Part shown: piece by piece, positions 32,497 to 35,704 of the stretch
Layout: every line of letters begins with the position of its first letter
Numbering within the stretch: the first letter of the stretch is position 1
Translations under genes and position numbers: made by a program
Notes under the pieces: generated by a model
Database searches by the model: none
Seen by the model: only the letters and a program-made list of their open reading frames with translations
Told to the model about the DNA's origin: nothing
Origin: an uncultured Olsenella sp.
GTDB lineage: Bacteria; Actinomycetota; Coriobacteriia; Coriobacteriales; Atopobiaceae
Length of the DNA stretch: 35,704 nt
Direction of reading: 5' to 3'
NCBI GenBank assembly: GCA_937900605.1
Contig: CALCDK010000113.1
Location: 1-35,704 of the forward strand

Positions 32497-33588
32497 GTGT
32501 CGCTGCTGGTCACAGAGCTCGCCCTCGCGGACTTCCGGTGCTTCGAGCGCAGGTCCGTGGCGCTGTCCCCCACGACGACCATCCTCGTGGGGCCCAACGC
32601 CGTGGGCAAGACCTGCACCGTCGAGGCGCTGCAGCTGCTCACGGCGGGCACGTCCTTCCGCCGCCCCACGCCCCGGCAGCTCGTGCGCGACGGCGCCGAG
32701 TCCGCGCGCATCGACGCGCGGATGGAGGGGGACGGACGCGTGATCGACATGCGCTGCGACGTCACCCCGGCGAGAAGGTCCTTCTCGCGCAACGGCAAGC
32801 GCTGCCAGGCGGGCGACGTTGCCGGCACGCTGATGAGCGTGCTCTTCTCGCCGGACGACCTGGTCCTGGTGAAGAGCGGCGCCTCGCACCGCCGCGCCGA
32901 GCTTGACGACTTCGGGCGGCAGGCCAACCGCGGCTTCGCCAACGTGCTGGCCGCGTACCAGCGCGCCGTCGAGCAGCGCAACCGCCTGCTCAAGGAGCCG
33001 TCGCCGGACCTGTCGCTGCTCGACGCGTGGGACGCCTCCGTCGCACTGGGTGGTGCCACGCTGCTGGCAAGCCGCTTGAGGCTGTTCTCTCGGCTTGCCG
33101 AGAAGACCTCGGCGGCCTACGAGCAGATCTCCGGCGGCGAGAGCCTGACGTGCGAGTACCGCTGCACCCTGGGCGACGGCGCGGCCTCGCTGTCCCGCGA
33201 CGAGCTGCGCGAGGCCTTCGCCGAGCGCCTGGCCGCGGTGCGCCACGAAGACCTTCGACGCCAGCAGACCACGGTGGGCCCGCACCGCGACGACGTCGCG
33301 TTCCTCGTCGACGGGCGAGACGCGCGCGCCTTCGGGAGCCAGGGCCAGCAGCGCTCCGTGGTGCTCGCGCTCAAGACCGCCGAGGTCGAGCTGGCCTCCG
33401 AGCTCGTGGGCTCGACGCCGCTGCTGCTCCTCGACGACGTGATGAGCGAGCTGGACGCCTCGCGCAGGGAGAGCGTGCTGCGCCTGGCTGGCCGCGGCAT
33501 CCAGACCGTGGTCACGACCACCAACCTGGGGTACTTCTCGCAGGAGGTCCTCGACGCGTCGGAGGTGATCGAGTTTGGCAGGCAGTGA
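32497..33588 (+). CDS. recF: DNA replication and repair protein RecF
   Basis: 363 residues, SMC-like ATPase that helps RecO and RecR load RecA at gaps. N-terminus LLVTELALADFRCFERRSVAL, Walker A GPNAVGKT (usually GPNGQGKT), RecF signature SVLFSPDDLVLVK, ABC signature GSQGQQRSVVLALK, and Walker B LLLLDDVMSELDASR. The start is GTG 32497, six bases after the dnaN stop with no Shine-Dalgarno, so translation is probably coupled to dnaN. Its 3' end carries the ribosome site of the next gene. Confidence 0.97.
   Translation: MSLLVTELALADFRCFERRSVALSPTTTILVGPNAVGKTCTVEALQLLTAGTSFRRPTPRQLVRDGAESARIDARMEGDGRVIDMRCDVTPARRSFSRNGKRCQAGDVAGTLMSVLFSPDDLVLVKSGASHRRAELDDFGRQANRGFANVLAAYQRAVEQRNRLLKEPSPDLSLLDAWDASVALGGATLLASRLRLFSRLAEKTSAAYEQISGGESLTCEYRCTLGDGAASLSRDELREAFAERLAAVRHEDLRRQQTTVGPHRDDVAFLVDGRDARAFGSQGQQRSVVLALKTAEVELASELVGSTPLLLLDDVMSELDASRRESVLRLAGRGIQTVVTTTNLGYFSQEVLDASEVIEFGRQ
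33561..33569 (+). promoter_or_regulatory. Strong ribosome binding site inside recF
   Basis: GGAGGTGAT is a full match to the 16S rRNA 3' end. It lies five bases before TTG 33575 (nine counted from GGAGG) and decides the start of the DUF721 gene. Confidence 0.75.
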
Positions 33589-34264
33589 GGCCCACCGCGC
33601 CGGCTCCGGCCGCGCCTCCGCATCCCGAGGCGGCGCCTCCCGTGCCGGCGCGCCCGTCGACGCCGCCGCCCGCGACGCCGCGTCCCGCCGCCCGCACAGC
33701 ACGCTGGAGGCCAGCGCCCGCCGCCGCGAGGAGGGCGGCCGCAGTGTCGGCGACCTGCTGCGCGGCTTCGCGTCCAAGCCCGAAAACGCCCAGGGCCTGA
33801 GCCTGGCCGCCAAGGTCCGCCGCGCGTGGTTCTCGGTCAACGGCGACATCGAGCGGCAGCACACCTGCGGCCTGTTCGTGAAGGAGTCGAGCCGTCCGGG
33901 CGTGGACCCGCTGCTCGTGGTCTACGTGGACACGCGCCCGCGTGCCGTCGACTTCACCGCCAACCGCGAGATCTACGTGGCACGCATGGCCATGGCGGGC
34001 TTTCGCTTCTCGGAGATGCGCTTCCAGGTCTCCAAGCGCCCCCGCGGCCAGGCCCCAGGCGAGGCGGACCCGACGGCCGCATCGCCCGACGCCGCCCCCG
34101 CCGCGCCGGCCGGCCGCAAGAAGGAGCCGCCCCTGCCGGAGCTCACCGCCCAGGAGCGCGAGCAGGTCGCGTCAGCGTGCGCGAACCTTCCCGAGGGCCT
34201 GCGCGAAAGCGTCTCTCGCGCCATGAGCCAGTCGTATCGCCGTCAGAGGGCAAATCGTACGTAG
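33575..34264 (+). CDS. DUF721/DciA-like replication protein
   Basis: 229 residues from TTG 33575, overlapping recF by 14 bases. The first ~55 residues are Ala/Arg/Gly/Ser-rich and probably disordered. Residues ~70-155 match the DUF721 fold: SLAAKVRRAWFSVNGDIERQ, TCGLFV, LLVVYVDTRPRAVDFTANRE and FRFSEMRFQVSKR. The C-terminal Ala/Pro linker ends in a helical segment (EREQVASACANLPEGLRESV). In bacteria without DnaC or DnaI the DUF721 protein DciA helps load the replicative helicase DnaB, and actinobacterial copies lie between recF and gyrB as here. The family match is by pattern and is weaker than for its neighbours. Confidence 0.85.
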   Translation: MAGSEAHRAGSGRASASRGGASRAGAPVDAAARDAASRRPHSTLEASARRREEGGRSVGDLLRGFASKPENAQGLSLAAKVRRAWFSVNGDIERQHTCGLFVKESSRPGVDPLLVVYVDTRPRAVDFTANREIYVARMAMAGFRFSEMRFQVSKRPRGQAPGEADPTAASPDAAPAAPAGRKKEPPLPELTAQEREQVASACANLPEGLRESVSRAMSQSYRRQRANRT

Positions 34265-34405
34265 TTTTTGAATGCGGCCCTCAGAATCCCTCTCAGCGCG
34301 CCAGGCGCGGTATCATTGTTAAATCTGGCTCGATTTCGCACCTGGCCAGACCTAAAACGATGCTGCTCGCCATGACCGCAGCTCAGAGTCGAGAGGGGAC
34401 GACGC

Positions 34406-35704
34406 GTGGCAGACAAGAACGAAAACGCCTACGACGCTGGCGAGATCAAGATCCTCGAGGGCCTCGAGGCCGTCCGCAAGCGCCCGGGCATGTACATCGG
34501 CACCACGTCGGTCTCCGGCCTGCACCACCTGGTGTGGGAGATCGTCGACAACTCCGTCGACGAGGCCATGGCCGGGTTCTGCTCCAAGATCAAGGTGACC
34601 GTCCACCCGGACAACTCCATCACCGTCGAGGACAACGGCCGCGGCATCCCCGTGGCCAAGCACCCCGTCAAGAAGATCCCGACGCTCGAGGTCGTCCTGA
34701 CCATCCTGCACGCGGGCGGCAAGTTCGACAACAACGCGTACAAGGTGTCCGGCGGCCTGCACGGCGTCGGCGTCTCCGTCGTCAACGCCCTTTCCAAGCG
34801 CCTCGTGGCCCAGGTCAAGCGCGACGGAAAGATCTACGAGATGGCCTTCGAGCGCGGCAAGACCGTCCAGAAGATGAAGGAAATCGGCACCTCCAAGGCC
34901 ACCGGCACCACGATCACCTTCTGGCCCGACGACCAGATCTTCGAGACCACCACGTACAGCTACGACACCCTGCACGACCACCTGCAGGAGACCGCGTTCC
35001 TCAACCGCAACCTCAAGATCGTCCTGTCCGACGAGCGCGAGCTGACCCCGCGCGTCGAGGAGTTCTGCTACGCCGGCGGCATCATCGACTTCGTCAAGTT
35101 CCTCAACGAGGGCAAGGAGATCATGCCCGGCCTCTCCAAGCCGATCTACATCTCCGGCAAGTCCGCCCCCGACGCCCCCGAGTCGCAGATGGGCGAGGTC
35201 GAGGTCTCCATGCAGTGGAACCTCGGCTACAGCGAGCACACGCTTTCCTTCGCCAACGACATCTACACCGAGGAGGGCGGCATGCACCTGGAGGGCTTCC
35301 GCACCGCCCTCACCAAGGTGATCAACGACTACGGCCGCAAGTCCAACATCATCAAGGAGAAGGACGCCAACCTCCAGGGCGACGACATTCGCGAGGGCCT
35401 CACCGCCGTCATCTCGGTCAAGCTGCCCGACCCGCAGTTCGAGGGCCAGACCAAGGCCAAGCTCGGCAGCTCCTACATGCGCACGCTCACCAACCGCGTC
35501 GTCTCCGCGGGCCTGGCCGAGTACCTCGAGGAGCACCCCAACCAGGCCAAGGAGATTCTCAAGAAGGGCATGCAGGCCGCCAAGGGCCGCATGGCCGCGC
35601 AGAAGGCCCGTCAGGCCACGCGCCGCAAGAGCCTGCTCGAGTCCGCGGCCCTTCCCGGCAAGCTCGCCGACTGCTCGGTGCGCGACGCCGAGATGACCGA
35701 GCTC
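34406..35704 (+). CDS. gyrB: DNA gyrase subunit B, 3' part outside window
   Basis: The first 433 residues are present, and the frame is open to the window edge. The GHKL ATPase has EIVDNSVDEAMAGF (catalytic Glu/Asn), VEDNGRGIPV, and GGLHGVGVSVVNALS. The transducer domain has the Lys of QTKAKLGSS. The last residues, beginning GKLADCS, lead into the Toprim region, which is not included. The start is GTG 34406 with GAGAGGGGA upstream. It supplies negative supercoiling and closes the classical dnaA-dnaN-recF-DUF721-gyrB series. A separate promoter in the 140-base gap (possible TATCAT near 34311) is likely but weak. Confidence 0.97.
   Translation, partial: MADKNENAYDAGEIKILEGLEAVRKRPGMYIGTTSVSGLHHLVWEIVDNSVDEAMAGFCSKIKVTVHPDNSITVEDNGRGIPVAKHPVKKIPTLEVVLTILHAGGKFDNNAYKVSGGLHGVGVSVVNALSKRLVAQVKRDGKIYEMAFERGKTVQKMKEIGTSKATGTTITFWPDDQIFETTTYSYDTLHDHLQETAFLNRNLKIVLSDERELTPRVEEFCYAGGIIDFVKFLNEGKEIMPGLSKPIYISGKSAPDAPESQMGEVEVSMQWNLGYSEHTLSFANDIYTEEGGMHLEGFRTALTKVINDYGRKSNIIKEKDANLQGDDIREGLTAVISVKLPDPQFEGQTKAKLGSSYMRTLTNRVVSAGLAEYLEEHPNQAKEILKKGMQAAKGRMAAQKARQATRRKSLLESAALPGKLADCSVRDAEMTEL

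Overview
The window is high-GC DNA (roughly two thirds G+C by eye) carrying the chromosomal replication-origin neighbourhood of a bacterium. The best fit is an actinobacterium of the class Coriobacteriia (Atopobium/Olsenella/Collinsella-like). The reasons are the GC content, the order parA-parB / rsmG / jag / yidC / yidD / rnpA / rpmH // dnaA-dnaN-recF-DUF721-gyrB, a pair of PafB/PafC-like WYL regulators, a TSCPD-domain protein and a twin-arginine lipoprotein. The genus assignment is inference.

Left part (1-20.3 kb): mostly leftward housekeeping genes. These are a truncated membrane protein, purC, a PhoB/OmpR-type response regulator with its histidine kinase, a Tat lipoprotein, a TSCPD protein and purB. 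Then come a rightward PF06541-type membrane protein, tRNA-Lys(UUU), a frameshifted M29 aminopeptidase, tRNA-Gly(CCC), and a membrane M28-like peptidase that lacks the family's Glu-Glu pair and has a very long acidic insert. Two overlapping WYL regulators, a DnaQ-DinG fusion helicase, ddl and rlmN complete this part.

Origin-proximal part (20.4-35.7 kb): a leftward par operon (parA, parB, a small membrane protein) lies beside a gene-free block of about 1.4 kb with near-balanced GC that carries several parS sites. Next, also leftward, are rsmG, jag/khpB, yidC, yidD, rnpA and rpmH. To the right are a GHKL-ATPase/winged-helix gene, dnaA, dnaN, recF, a DUF721/DciA-like gene and the start of gyrB. 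DnaA-box-like 9-mers of the form TTWTCNACA sit in three intergenic blocks (27.7-27.84, 29.49-29.53 and 31.16-31.33 kb). The last block ends in an AT-rich tract with triplet periodicity. This suggests a split origin embracing both the GHKL gene and dnaA. Genes on the two sides diverge from this zone, as expected for co-orientation with replication.

The observations I consider most worth following are: the unstudied GHKL-ATPase/winged-helix protein encoded inside the putative origin; a DnaA whose DNA-recognition signature is altered (GRSHATV instead of the usual GRDHTTV) next to non-canonical boxes; the parS-rich gene-free block; the M28-like protein without its catalytic Glu-Glu; the broken M29 gene; and a strongly over-represented GGCGAGAR word.
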